The notes under the pieces: model-generated | The model's database searches: none | What the model was told of the DNA's origin: nothing | The model's input: only the letters and a program-made list of their open reading frames with translations | From: Bugula neritina | Lineage: Eukaryota > Bryozoa > Gymnolaemata > Cheilostomatida > Bugulidae | Direction: 5' to 3' | DNA: 64,000 nt | NCBI GenBank assembly: GCA_964035545.1 | Contig: OZ037770.1 | Span: 10,834,463-10,898,462 of the forward strand | Made by a program: the position numbers and the translations under genes | Shown here: piece after piece, positions 36,571 through 49,622 of the stretch | Numbering within the stretch: the stretch's first letter is position 1 | Layout of the letters: each line of letters begins with the position of its first letter

Positions 36571-39500
36571 GATAGCCTAGCTCCGCCTTCTTCTGCAAGA
36601 GATCCCGCCCACCATGACTCACTTTAGTGTCGCAGACGTTGAAGTGAAACTATTAATTTATATGCAATGATAGAAATTAGTGATGAAGTGATATAAGATA
36701 GTGATGCAATGATGCATTATGTTTCAACATATAATGATATTTCAACAAGTGTGATGTAATTTACTTATTTTATAATAATATTCTGAGTTTAAAAAATGTA
36801 ATCTATAAAATGATATATTGGTGGGTAGTTTTATGGATGCTTTAAGCCCAGCAATGTTGGCTGAAGTCACTGTACAAATCCTGTTTATATAAGCTGTAAA
36901 TATCTTCGTACTGTACAATATCATTGATCTTTTTTATTGTCTGAATTTATCTATTTCTTTAGTTAGTAATATAATAATTTAACTCTTCTCTGATTATTTA
37001 TGTACGATGCATTCTGTAACTTACAACTCTTTATATTCTATTATAGCTACGTATTTTAAAGTTAAATTATTTAATGATCACATTTATGCTGCCCCTTTTA
37101 CGCTAGTTTCCCTCAAGTGTGTATTATAGGAAATATGATGTAACCCACATGCCAGTGATTGTAAAATCTTTTTGAGAATTATGACTGTGCAGGTCTCCTC
37201 TTTAGCAAAATTTCAATATTGTAAAAATATTACTTTGGAGTTGCCCTCCTTTAACTAAAACAGCTGACAACTCAACTGCCAGCATTCCTACTGTGTTGAA
37301 TAACTATCGGTTACTTATATAAATATGATATACAATACTATATTAAAATATGATGTTCACTATAATATATAATATATATGAATAATAAAGCCAATTGTAT
37401 AATGGAGATAATATGATATATTATTGGTAAGCAGAGTTTTCCAGTGCCATAGCTAGTTTGTATTGGTAGTCCATTTGTTTTCATCAATATGCTCACTTGA
37501 CGCAAACACCATTTTTAAGCTCCTGGTAGTTGAAATCACAATGCACTTATAGCTTTGCACAGCTGCTTTCTCATATATTATAGTGTTAATAAATCCATGT
37601 TTTATGAATCTACAATACAATATGTAAAGCAATACAAAACGTGGTAAAAATATAGCGTATATAAATTTCACGATAGCTTTTTGTCATAACAATTATATTA
37701 TTACAGTATTCTAAAAGAGCAGCGTACATTGCTTTTGCACAGATCAATTTTTAGTGTCAACAGTTTTGATGGAAGTTATGCTGAAGAAAATATTAGACTA
37801 TGTAAAGAGCTTTTATACTTCTCGATGGCTTAAACAAAAATTTAGTACATATGGCTTATGCTATAAGATGCTTGGGATTTCAATACATCATGTTTATGAA
37901 TAAATAGTTTACTTTAGCACATAATATTATGCTGAACTATTTAAAAATTATTAGTAGCCAACAGGACAAAGCGGAGATAGATGAGAATTGGTGATGAAAA
38001 AAACTTAAACAATTAATTATTAGTAACACTAGGGGGTAGAAAAACCAAATCACACCTACTGTGGTTCACAAATTTTCTTTCTATCAATTAAAGTTGATAG
38101 GTGTTGGGCATAATTAAATTTTTAAAATGTAAAAATAATGTTTATACTACTACCATGTTGCATATTAATTGTAAACAGTTGCAGACGCTAAAATTTATGC
38201 GATTAAGAGTTGTTTATCCACTGTTTATGGAGGGGACTACTCTGAAATGCAAGTAAAACTTAAACAACTTTGACCAAAGTGGAACCGTTAATAGACTAAA
38301 TAATGTCATCAAATCGGCAATTGGTTAGTTTACGGTAACACTGAAAGTAAATTACTAGTTGTTTTATAGTTAAACTTGATGATTGTCAGTTCTACTTAAA
38401 TTCATAGCTAAATTAAATTATATTCATGAAGCTAGAAGGAATTATCAATTTACTGTAGTAATTGAGGCTTACTCTCATTCTTAGAGTCAGACTCTGACTG
38501 AGAAGAGTGTGAGTCAAACTCAATTATTTGACTAATGACTTTCACTTTGTCTTTGACTCAGAGTCAAAGTCAAACTCAATGTCATTCAATTTCATTTTTA
38601 AATGATGAACTCATATTGATAATCATAATCACAATAATTATTATGTGAATGACCCAGTCTGAGTCTAATTGACTTTGTAGTTTACATATTTTAATATATA
38701 TTCAATGAATGAAAAATACTGACTATTGTTGTCACTTTGACGTATCAACTTGAAATACCCAGACATTATCTGATTGTGATTGACAAACAAACACAATGAA
38801 TATGATTCAATTGTGAAAAATCACAAAGGACAATGAATATGATGGTAGCATTGAGTCGTCAGTCAAAGTGAAAGTGATTGAGTTTGAATTTTACTTATAG
38901 ACTAATAATATTAATATTTATAATAATAATAGTATAACTATTTTAAATTTATTAGTATTACTATAGTATAGGCATAGCTAAAGGGAGAGCTTGTGCTTAT
39001 AGGTTAACTCAATATATAATAATAATTATAAGGCTAAGTATTAGTATAAGTATTAGTATCAGCATGAGTATTACTACGAGCATTATCATTATGATTATTA
39101 TTGTGATTAAGTTTTGGTTTTCATTGCTATTATAATTATGATGTTTGCAATACATTCACTCTAATGGATAAGTGCTCAATATTATTTCAAAAATGAATTA
39201 TAATGACTAAAACAATAATAATATTAGTATTATAAATTAATATTATTTTGATTACCAAGTTTCATAAGAACTTAAATAAAACAAAACAAAACAAGTCTAA
39301 TGTCAATGAGAATGAAGCAATAACATTAATTATAATTTAAGTGAATAGCTATTAAAATAATATGAATGACAGTTTGTTTATATATTTGATTCAGTGTCGG
39401 GGAAAAAATAAATATAAAAATAAACAGCTCAATAAAAGTGACTGGTTGATAGAACTTTTAAAGTTAAATTATTCTAATACTTTTACCATGGATATTTAAA

Positions 39501-40128
39501 TATTAAATTTAGAAAATAATAATTGCAATAAAAAAAGTTGCTGAACTTCAATTATCATTATTATTGTGTTAAACAAATAACAATCCTATGCTATCAGCAA
39601 GTGCAGCATCAGTATTATCTCTTTATTAAATCAAATACTTTTCAACTCAAATAAAAGTTGTACTATAAACGACAAAAGTAATTCCAAATGTTGTTGATTT
39701 TTTTTCCGTTTTCAGTTTTAATAATATCTTTTTGTTAAGTATTAGAAATTTAATTAATATTTATAATTTTTTTGTATATGTGTAAATTAAAAAATAAATG
39801 TACTAAACTCTAAGTTTTATGTCTTATTTTGAATTATGAGAATCAGTTTAAAGCAGTAGTTGAAACGTATTTCATCAATTTGTAATTTAAAGTTTTTTTG
39901 TTGTAAATCTATTATAGCGGATAATTAACTTAAAAAAGTTTCACGGCGAAACAAACTTTATGTTCTCTATCGCCTCTACAAAAAGCATGTTTGTCTTAAT
40001 TTTAAAACTCATACATTTTGTAAACGACTCGTGAACTCTCATTCATTGTAGTTTATGTTGAGGCAATGATCGAGTTTGTCTAAGATAGATGTCATGGTGT
40101 AAGAAGCACGGCAGTCATATACAAGACT
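36571..40128. other. CREB3L 3' flank and upstream region of the RWD-RING gene
   Basis: A candidate CREB3L polyadenylation signal AATAAA is at 37384. The rest is AT-rich with a GAGTCA-rich stretch (38455-38585). I see no convincing exon on either strand. Confidence 0.5.
38455..38585. repeat. GAGTCA/TGACTC-rich low-complexity stretch
   Basis: Many overlapping GAGTCA, TGACTC and GACTCAGAGTCAAAGTC words, in both orientations, in an otherwise AT-rich intergenic region. TGACTCA is also an AP-1 site, so the cluster could be regulatory or just a simple-sequence drift. Confidence 0.7.
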
Positions 40129-43100
40129 ATGGCTGATTTGTCGTTTTTACTTGCTGAGCTCAACGATTTGAAGACTCGTTGTGAGAAAGTTGTAGCGGGT
40201 TCTACGCTTGTAGCCTGTGTACCTCAAGTGGTTCAAGTGAAAATTTCGTAAGTAACTTTTCAATCACCTTAGCTCTAAAATTTTATGGATAAGAAATATT
40301 AATTTTTAGTCAGTTTTGCTCTAAATAATTCAGAAAAAAACAGTAGATATTACCATGAAAAATAAATATTTTTCATTACTATTTGTGAAGATTTCAGTGA
40401 ATCACCTTCACTAGCTTTCAAAGTACAGTAGAGCCAATAAATTCGAAAAGCAATTGGCATAAAATCTTAGATTATTGATAGTTGTAGATTTTTTGCTATC
40501 AACTTATGTCATAGTCGATTGATGATTTAATCACTAAACTGCAAAGTTGAAAAGTTAGTCAATGGAGTGAGCTAAAGTTAAATTTGCATAACAAAAATTA
40601 TGTTAGTCAATAGAGTGTGCCAAAGTTGAATTTAACATGAAAAAATTGCGTTTCTACCTTCCACAGTAAAGTAATGCACATTTCGTTTGCATTTTGAGTT
40701 CAATGCTAGGCTGCACAGTGCCAATGGATACATACATGCTTCTTTTTATGAAAAGTTTGTGATTGCTGGCTATAGTGTTACATACTAACTATACATACAT
40801 TTTACATGCAGGAGGACAGAGTTTAAGGAATTAACCGCCCATTTTCAGTTCCCTGTGGACTACCCATCATCCCCTCTTACTATAGAGCTGAAAAGTAAGC
40901 CACTAGACTTCAAGTTACTGCAAGGATTGGAGAAAGTCTGTACGGATGAAGTTAAGAAGTATGTTCATAAGCAGCAGGTGAGGTATCATATAGCTTTGAT
41001 AAATTGCTGTGTTTCACGCATTTTGAAATCAATCATAGTGGCAGTCAGTAATAAAATATCTGAAGTGCTTATCTAATAAAACAATAAAGTAAAGTCTAAA
41101 CTAGTCAACAACTAATCGAAAATTTTGTTTTTATTTATAAGTTTATAAAAAAGAACATACTGTAAAGTTAACAGCTTCATTATCTCAAATATTTGACAAA
41201 AAACAACTACTGGCAAATAAAATTTCTGATCTAAGTCCATCTCTGGAACCCTGGTTATGAGCCTCTATTTACTGTGTCAAGGTAACACGTTGCCTAGTAA
41301 CCGTGGTATGTTTCCTTTGTAGGTGATGCCCATGTTGTTGTTTATACGCAAGTTTATAGATGACAACCCATTGTGCGTGTGCCGCGGAGAGGTGGCTCAT
41401 ATACAGAAGAACCTTCTAGAACCTGGTGATGCGCTCAAACTCAAACAGAAGACCTCCCAGATTAGTCTCACCATCTGCGGCGGTCAATATTTTATTAAGA
41501 TGTTGTTTACTGTCCCCGACTTGTATCCACTAGAAAAACTCGGGTTAGTCTGAGTCATACAATTATTTGTAGTAAGGAGCAGTCGTGGTCTGGGGGTTAG
41601 AGTGTTTGGCTTAGTACACACAAGATCGTGGGTTTGATCCCCAGTAGAGGCCATCGGTGATGTTAGGAAGAGCATCCAGTCATAATTGCTCCCGTGGCTC
41701 ATCTAAATAAGTCCTTAGCCCTCCTTTAGAAAAACCTTTCCATCAGGGGTTTCTCACAAGAGTAGTGACTGTAAACTTGTGGAGATTTGTTTATTTAATA
41801 ATTCATAGTGATTTGATATACTGAAATTCTACTAAATGTTGAGAAGAACATGTTTAGGGGGGGGGGGGGTTCAACAGTGTGTGATAAGCACTTGTGGGAT
41901 GACTGAGCTCTTCATTTGGCACGCTAATTACCAACATGCAGCTGCCGTCACTATTTGTCAGCATATTTCTGTCAGACAACTCATACTACTTTGAAACTGC
42001 AATTGATTTCACACTTGGTATTTGTTTTCTTAAAATTCTAATGAGGCTTAAAAGTTTGAAATGTAATTAGCATGAACTTCTTTACTTGGTGTGATTTTAA
42101 GTTGCCGTAGAAGCTCTGTGCTTAACTTATGTGAAACTAAGTCAACCCCTTTGAGCCACTGGTATAGTGGTTGAGTGATCCGTGATGGGCGGTTTCTTAT
42201 GACTTTTATTCTCACAGATGCTATGATACTGTCACTTCTTATATACAGAGTAGAGTGTGTTGATCACAATTTCCCCGAGCTATTCAAGCAGAATTTCTTT
42301 GGCCAGTGTGTCGAGATCGCCAGAAGATGTGTGGAACCACCTCTTCGGAAAAACCCCAAGTATTGCATAGTATTTCTTGTTCAGTTCTTTTTCCTAAATC
42401 CCCTACATACTGCATGTTATATTGTCTTGATTTTATGGAATTTACAATATTTTTGTGTTAATACTGCTTTTGTACAATTAGAGCACTAAACATTTCAGTA
42501 TTAAATCATATTGTAGGTAAAATTGTCAGTTGATGTTTTTGATTATAGAGCTCCACCTTTTCAACCGAAGCCATCGTTACAAGAAATAGCTGATTTCCTG
42601 TTTACTAACTGTGTTAAGAGATACCACAATGAGTCGTGCCCGTACTGCAAGAACCAGGCTTTGCCAACTAACTCCAAGGCTAGTATTCTGCTAGTACTTT
42701 ATGCTTATCACTTTCCATTTCGTTGAGACATAATTTCTCAATCTCTTGAACTTTCATTTAGTTGATAACTTTTGCTTCAGCTTTTTCGATGCCTTTTTCA
42801 AATTACTGAGTAGTCCATACATTATTAACTGTTATTTTAATTTGTTACTCTCAAGTCATATTTCACATCTAGTTGTGTGTGTACAGTGGGAAGGCAACTT
42901 CAAACTACAATATAGACTTTGTAATGTGTAGGATATTGTGAAGGACCCCAAAGCAGATATGCATGTAGAGAGAGTGTACTGTGGTCATATTTATCATCAT
43001 AAATGTCTAGACGTCTATATGAAGACACCTCCTTTTGCAGGTACATAATGTAATACATATGCATATGTAATATGCTGTCATATATTTGCATATATTATAT

Positions 43101-43790
43101 ATTGTAATGTATATGCATATATAATATGTTGCTGTAATATATGCATGTATTATATGTTGTTATATATACATATATTATATGTTGCTGTCATATATACATA
43201 TATTATATATTACTGAATACTGTCATACATGCATATATTATATGTTGATGTAGTATATGAAAATGTTATATGTTGCGGTTATTATGCATATATATGTCAT
43301 TGCTATGAACCCTTACCTTATGAACACATGGTATGTGTTGCCCAATGATTACATATAACTAATATGTTCTTCGTATGACTGTAGAATAGTTTAAAGGTCT
43401 GTTGTAAGTTTCTAACTCTTCATATTTGTTTAATATAAAATTGAGTCGCCCTCTGCATTGAAAAGACAACTTCTTACTGCTTATTGTGACTATTGAGTGC
43501 CCTTGACATCAAATATACAGCCCATAGCTCTAGCAATCATCTATGCTTATACAAGACAGCCTATCTGTGTTTAGCCAATACAACGTTGTGTACTACATTT
43601 TCAGCCAATAAAACAGTGTGATACATTTTCATAGTTCTGAAATTTTGCAGGAGGTAAGAAATGTTTGTCCTGTGAAAATAGAATTTATCATGAAAAGTGG
43701 AGCATAACTCCAGATGTTGCTGAGGCTAGGTGGGCTCACAAACAGGCTAAAGATCGGGAGCTAGACGAGGTGATAGACTTCTTGCAGTAG
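40129..43790 (+). CDS. RWD-domain plus RING-H2 protein, probable E3 ubiquitin ligase
   Basis: Exons 40129-40247, 40812-40977, 41323-41543, 42249-42359, 42549-42678, 42932-43040 and 43651-43790 (TAG) give 996 nt, 331 residues. The N-terminal 100 residues resemble an RWD/UBC-like fold: helix, then strands with FPVDYPSSPLTIEL, then a helix (LQGLEKVCTDEVKKY). The C-terminal third holds a complete C3H2C3 ring: SCPYC, CGHIYHHKC and CLSC, so all eight zinc ligands are present. RWD plus RING is the layout of ligases such as RNF25, though the middle (about residues 95-240) is not one I recognise. The ATG at 40129 follows a short upstream ORF at 40093 (ATG GTG TAA). The exon 5 donor is ambiguous: GCTAGT after 42678 gives the homology-like join, while GTACTT at 42694 would add five residues. 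AATAAA follows near 44100. Confidence 0.85.
41573..41790 (+). repeat. tRNA-derived SINE copy
   Basis: Fuller head than most copies: GTCGTGGTCTGGGGGTTAGA, then GGGTTTGATCCCC as B box, TTAGGAAGAGCATCCAGTCA and TCTCACAAGAGTAGTGACTG. It starts 30 bp after exon 3 of the RWD-RING gene. No clean target duplication seen. Confidence 0.85.
43040..43290. repeat. ATATGCATATATAATATGTTG tandem array
   Basis: Imperfect units of about 32-45 bp combining ATATATGCATATATTATAT and GTTGCTGTAATATA, directly after exon 6 of the RWD-RING gene, starting within its donor region. Confidence 0.85.
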
Positions 43791-43883
43791 AGGTTTCCGT
43801 AGCAACATGACAACATTGAGCTCATCAAATCACCTGACCATGCCAGCCAAAAGTTCCTAGAATTTTTGCTAAGTTTAGACTGT

Positions 43884-44015
43884 GTTTAGCGAATTTTTCT
43901 ATAAGCAGCACCAAGTTGGAGGTGACTGAGTGCAGTAATTGGGGTTCTTGGCAACTGCAAATTACTGAACTTAATCACCCCCAACTCAGCGCTGGTTATA
44001 GAACAATACGTGAAT
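43884..44015. repeat. Foldback family, copy 1
   Basis: Left arm AAGTTGGAGGTGACTGAGTG and right arm TTAATCACCCCCAACTCAGC are inverses. The flanks TTTTTCTATAAGCAGC and GCTGGTTATAGAACAAT extend the inverted repeat. It is 94 bp past the RWD-RING stop, within the likely 3' UTR. Confidence 0.8.
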
Positions 44016-44659
44016 AACATTCGAATATTTCACAAAGTTTAAATACCAGGCATTTTTGTTTGTTGTATTTTTCTGCAATGATCTGCTCTACTGATGTACA
44101 AATAAATAAGTTCAAGTCAATTTACATGTATATAAGTGATTTATATATTTTTTATTTTAATATAAATATATATAAGCTATTCTTCATCACGCTAAAGCTC
44201 TCTGCATTACACTTTTTACATTACAGGTTGTTACAAATTGATAATAGAATGTCTGCTGAAGTCTCGCACGATAATGAATTATTCTATATGAACGTCTGAC
44301 ACATCAAATGGATATTTTATTTCTTTGCTAAGTTATTCTGTTGCCAAACATATATAAGACTTAAACAATATGCAAAATGACTTCAGATTAGCTTCCGGGA
44401 CTTGTAGTTAGCTTTATAGTGTGGTCATTCTAACTGCACTTTAAGGTGCCCGTGTAGCCATTTCATTAGCTACAAGTAGTTGACCTGGTAATGAAAATAA
44501 GAATGGAGTTATCTACCCATATGCTAATAGAATAATGCATCCCATTCTTACTGCCCTAAATGAGCACTTCAATTTTTGCTAATGACTGACAATAGATTTG
44601 ATATAGTTTGACAATATTAGAGTAAATAGTATTTATCAACCGCAATGCAAAATTTTTCA

Positions 44660-44705
44660 AATATATATATATATATATGTATGTATGTATATATATGTAT
44701 ATATG
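44660..44705. repeat. (TA)n / TATG microsatellite
   Basis: ATATATATATATATATGTATGTATGTATATATATG; simple repeat only. Confidence 0.9.
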
Positions 44706-47326
44706 TAAGTATTGTACGATCTATGTAATCAGGTATACATAATGGCCTATATCAATTATTACAACATAATGGGCTATTGTTAAAAGCATATTTTATGGGC
44801 ACATTACTAATGAGCTCTAATAGCAATACAAATAGCCTACAGCTAAACAAATATAATTATACAGTATAGAATAATTAATAGCAGCGCTTATTTCAACTCA
44901 TCATGCCTAATAAATAACTGTACAATCTTGTTCAAATTCAGTTAGTTTAGTACAATCAACAGAGCTGGTAAGTTCATAACACTTGCATCTCTAGCTTATT
45001 TAATATTAATAATTATTAGTTACACTCCTCAAAATCACTTATAATAACGATAAACTTATGTAGCTCAATTTAATTTATAGTACACTGTATATTATCGGAA
45101 ATATATTACATGTGAAATTTAATAAATATGAGTAATGAAATCGTATCTATATGTAACGTATTTTCAGTACAGCAAAAGTGGTATAGATATAAAACCTCTA
45201 TGTAAACTTATGTTTGAAAGCTATTTTACGTCATCTAACAAAAAGGTTCAATTTAGTGTGGTTTAAAATCTTTATCATGAAGCTCCAAAAACATTTTGGT
45301 ACAAAAAGGTGTATACTGCTGTAAGTTAGAAACAATAGGCAGGCTCTTGAAGTACTTTTGGCTAAAGAATGCTCAATGCAATAACCTAATTCTCAGCAAC
45401 ATATATATATGATTTTTTAGACATTATAATTGTTTCTTGGAAAAGTGTTTTAATATTTTTACAATTTTTTTATGTGTAGTAGCATTGTCATGACAAAAAC
45501 TATGCTATGTCCGTAAAATACGTGGAGTATTAGTATTTGTCTATATTTTAATAGTAGATAAAACTATTTATACTGGTGATGCTAATTTTACAGTAGCATA
45601 ACATTCTGATTCTCAAGCTGGGAAGCACATCATGGGAATTCTTAACTATCAAAACCTATTGCTGTAATAAAGCTAATTACTATATAAATATTTTAGTATT
45701 TTATAATTATATGTATTGCATACCACAACTAGCAGTAGTTGATATAAATATTGCTTTTTATTACTGAGAAATTAATTTTTCCATGAAATAGATATGAAAC
45801 AATGCATGAAAGGTCAGTACACACTTGCAAAGCTGAAACTACTTTGCTGTATATTTCTTCGATGCAATCACTATGTAATTAGCTAATTGTAATTTTATAT
45901 TAGTCCTTGCTGAGATTTTTCTAGGAAACTTTGCATATAAATTAGCTCCACTATCAGCTAATTAAAAGAAATAATATTCTAAATAATATGCTAGTTACAT
46001 CAATGAGCGTAAACATTTCATTCTGCTGCATAATCAAAAAATCTGTAGAATTCAATTCACGGCATCTAATAGCAACTAGCATGCACACACATGCCTATGT
46101 ACATTGAATTTGTGCAAGTGGCTGTATATCGTTTACTAAGTAAACATTGTAATTGTTGTGATTTTTGGACAAACTCCATATAGTCTTTCTTGTACCATAA
46201 TTACAATATTTCACTTTTTGTTTTGACCTCAGCAAGAGCAAAAGGAGTGTTACATTTAAAATAAAAAAGGTTGTAAAAAGTTCATTACTTTTCTGCAGGG
46301 TGAAGAAACAAATTAAAAAGTTGGCTCAGTTATTTATTAAGCACTAGTAACTCAATTTTATGTTTGTATAACAGAAAAAATATTTTTGAGTACAGCATAT
46401 TACATAATAATAACAATATATGTTAGTGCTACTTAATTGAGTGCCAGATATACAGTTTATAGCATGGCAGGTTAATAAGGTTAAACTGTTTATTTGCAAA
46501 GAACAGGTTTTAGATGGTGAATCACTAGAAACATAGTCTATTTCTATTTTGTTCTATACCTGAGGAATTGTTTAAAAATAACATTAGGTATAGGTAATAT
46601 TATGTATAATTAATATTGGTATATTTATTATTAAAAGATATCTATATGGTATTAAAACTTCTAGATTAATGTCCCTATATGTCTATGTTATGTTGTCCCT
46701 GATGATTTTTGTATCTAAGAGTAATAATATACTGTATACATCTATTCAACCCTTCATAATGTCATTACGCATATTAAATTGTTAGTTCTACTAAAAATAT
46801 ACTAACTAATTTTGTATCTATATAACAAGTTTACATTTTACCTGCAGTATCTGAATGTTGTTTTAGATTATGTGACAGCCACCTATAGCGAGTCTACAAA
46901 AAACATTTGCAAATTATATAAAGTTGAGTGCCCTTTAACAAAAAACAAGTAAAGCAAAAGCATGCAGCTATGACTAAACCAAAACTAATTCTCTTGTGGT
47001 ATAGTTTCTCAGCCTATAAAAAGAAATATTTATTATAAAATTTTTGTGTGTGGGTTTTTCTGCACATAATATGTGTTATAACTGTAAGCCAGTTCACACT
47101 TCAGTACCTCTTTCGTTGTTACTAAAGTTTCCATGTAGCACACATGAAGTTTCCGTGTGACCAAAATTATGTATTAGAAAATTGTAATTACAGGCTGAAC
47201 GATGATATATAATAAAAAAGCACTAGTAAGTAGTAATATGCATGGTATGTATTAACTTATAGGATTGATGGCAGGTATAATAAAGTATATAGCACCTTGT
47301 CTACCTTAGGCTGCAGTTTTTCCTGT

Positions 47327-47400
47327 AAAATAACTGTTCCTATCGGGTTTCGAACCACAGACCTCTGACTTTACACCACAGGAACTTCTGGGTAATCTCA
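47327..47400 (-). repeat. tRNA-like sequence
   Basis: Minus strand has GTGGTGTAAAGTCAGAGGTC and GGTTCGAAACCCGATAGG, a good B box and T arm. The 5' half does not fold as a tRNA, so it is probably a SINE remnant. Confidence 0.5.
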
Positions 47401-47998
47401 ACACTGCACTTCCCTACTTTTGGCTTGTCTTTTTAATATGTATATGCAGATCTGCTTTGACATAATATTATGAATACAGGCCGGAAAGCAGGGAAGCACT
47501 GCAGGCTAAGCTTAGCAGGTGCTATGTCAGACACCTGCTAACCTTGCCATGAGCCAAACAAGACACTTGTCAACTTTGACACAAGTCCATATATATAGCA
47601 GGCGGATATGCACTATTATAACAACATGCTCCCATTGTGTAATTATATAATCACATGGAAACTGTAAAAGTAACAACATGCTTTGTAAGCACAGTTTATA
47701 AAAAATTAGCAATAATTTCTATGTTATATAATACCGTTAAACAATATAGCATAATCAATTTATATATCACTGCAAATAATTATGTTAGTGTTATTTGTCA
47801 CCTATAATGAATGTATATAACCACAATTATTTATCACTAAAATTTGTACCTGCATCATACATTACTATACAGTAAATATTACTGCTAAGTATAATATGTA
47901 CTAATATAGTCTTACAATATTATATACAAGTTGTCTTCTGTGTTTTGTAACTTATACTATATTATATACCACATTTCGTTATTCAGTTGCTAAGCAAT

Positions 47999-48088
47999 GC
48001 TAGGCGTGCACCAATCAAAGTAACTGTTGTAGGTGGTGCACCAATCACAGTAACTGTTGTAGGCGGTGCACCAATCACAGTAACTGCT
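47999..48088 (+). promoter_or_regulatory. Three 30-bp tandem repeats, each with a CCAAT box
   Basis: Unit GCACCAATCACAGTAACTGT plus TGTAGGTGGT, three copies. CCAAT occurs at 48011, 48041 and 48071, exactly 30 bp apart. Evenly spaced CCAAT boxes suit NF-Y binding, and the nearest downstream plus-strand gene is BOK-like at 50439. The repeat also translates in frame (APITVTVVGG), but no splice or start context supports a protein. Confidence 0.5.
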
Positions 48089-49208
48089 GGAAGTTATCAA
48101 CATTTGTATAAGCATGCCTTGTTAATTAATCAAAAACAGCCAGTTTTAATAGCTCGCAGCTCTCACTAACTTACATCACTGCTGGGGTGAAGTCTATTAC
48201 TACTATATATATATCACTAATCTTTAGCTATTTACAACAGAAGTAACTAGTGAATTTATAATTCTCCGCACGAGATATTTTTTTCAGGTGATGTAAAGGT
48301 GGGTAGGTATTGTACTATAGGTACTGTATATATTTGTAGTGATGTACAAATCCATTTGAAACTCAAGTTGCTTTCCATTATCATAACTTTCTTTATTATG
48401 ATTCAACTTGCACTTACATGGCAGATTAATGCATTTACCTATAGATATTGTGGTTTATATGATTATAAAATATTGCTGCCATAAAACATACATTTATACA
48501 TTTAGCAGCACTTAAATCTATGCATATGTTATCACTGTACTTACCACAGCATAAGTGGATTACTATGGGGTAATAATTACTAGTAGGGCCTATAGACTAT
48601 TTATATCTCAGTTATTATGGACTTATGATTCATACTCCATAAAGCATGGGTAGGGTGCTACACATATCCTGTAAACAAGAAGGTATGAACTTTCTTATAG
48701 CTTCTATATGTAAGTTTAAATGTTATTTTGGTATAATATTGTGTTGCATATTATATGTATAGTATTTTTGTTGCATATTATATGTATAGTATTTTTGTTG
48801 CAAATAATCTGTTAGTAATGTTTTTAGCTTTACTGAAAACAAGCCTTTTATTTACATAAATTATCATGATACTGATAATGATAGTACCGATTATTGTTCT
48901 AAATTAATGGAGAGTTTGGAATTGACATAAGAGGTGTAAAAATATTTTTACACTGCCTATTATTTGATAAGTCATTGGTTGCTAGAAGTAGAGCAAGATA
49001 TACTATCACTAAAGGCAATATTTCTTCTACTAGAACAAATAACATGGCACCATCCATTAATAATAAGGAAGCAATGTGCCTATACAGTGAGATCATACAC
49101 AGCATTATGTGTGTTATCTACTTAACATATTAAATATTAAATGTTTAGAGTAGAAATAATGTAAAGGAACTAAGTGTTAATAAAGCTATTTTGTTTTTGT
49201 TTTCAAAG

Positions 49209-49277
49209 TGTCAAACAGCTACGTCTGCAGCGTATAGATATGGAAACAGTAACCTTGCTGATGATGAATTGATTTAG
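49209..49277 (+). other. Candidate orphan exon (69 nt)
   Basis: Flanked by TTTTGTTTTCAAAG and TTAG|GTGTGAC, both plausible splice sites. One frame reads 22 codons then TAG (ending NLADDELI). It could be a 5' untranslated exon of the BOK-like gene 1.2 kb downstream; it cannot be joined in frame to that gene's coding exon. Confidence 0.3.
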
Positions 49278-49451
49278 GTGTGACTTCCACTTTATTTAAT
49301 TTAATGTGCTCAGTCATATTGAGTAGAGTTAATGCTTTATGGTAACTAGTGAAATTCTGGTAACACAGCATCATAACTAGCAACTAGCTACTGCATTAGT
49401 GTCATGTATGCAAGTCACCAAGTTATACAAGCTTTGACAACCACATGCATT

Positions 49452-49622
49452 TGTTATAAGGAGCCCCGGGTTGAGGGTGACTAAGTGCAGCAGCTTGTGA
49501 TTCTCAAGTTTGGGGTTGGAAGTGTAGGTTGGAACTTTGAGCCCCCAACTTTAAACTTGAGACCCACAAATTACTGCCTTAAATCACTTTCAACTCAGGG
49601 CTGCTAATAGGAAATTTCGTGC
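49452..49622. repeat. Foldback family, copy 2
   Basis: Left arm CCCCGGGTTGAGGGTGACTA then AGTGCAG, with right arm TTAAATCACTTTCAACTCAG. The middle repeats the pattern (TCTCAAGTTTGGGGTTGG against CCCCAACTTTAAACTTGAGA). Same family as 43884-44015. Confidence 0.85.

Noticed and set aside
47987-48169. ORF with in-frame APITVTVVGG repeats
   Set aside because: The repeat is better read as duplicated DNA with CCAAT boxes; no Kozak context, no splice partners, short open frame.
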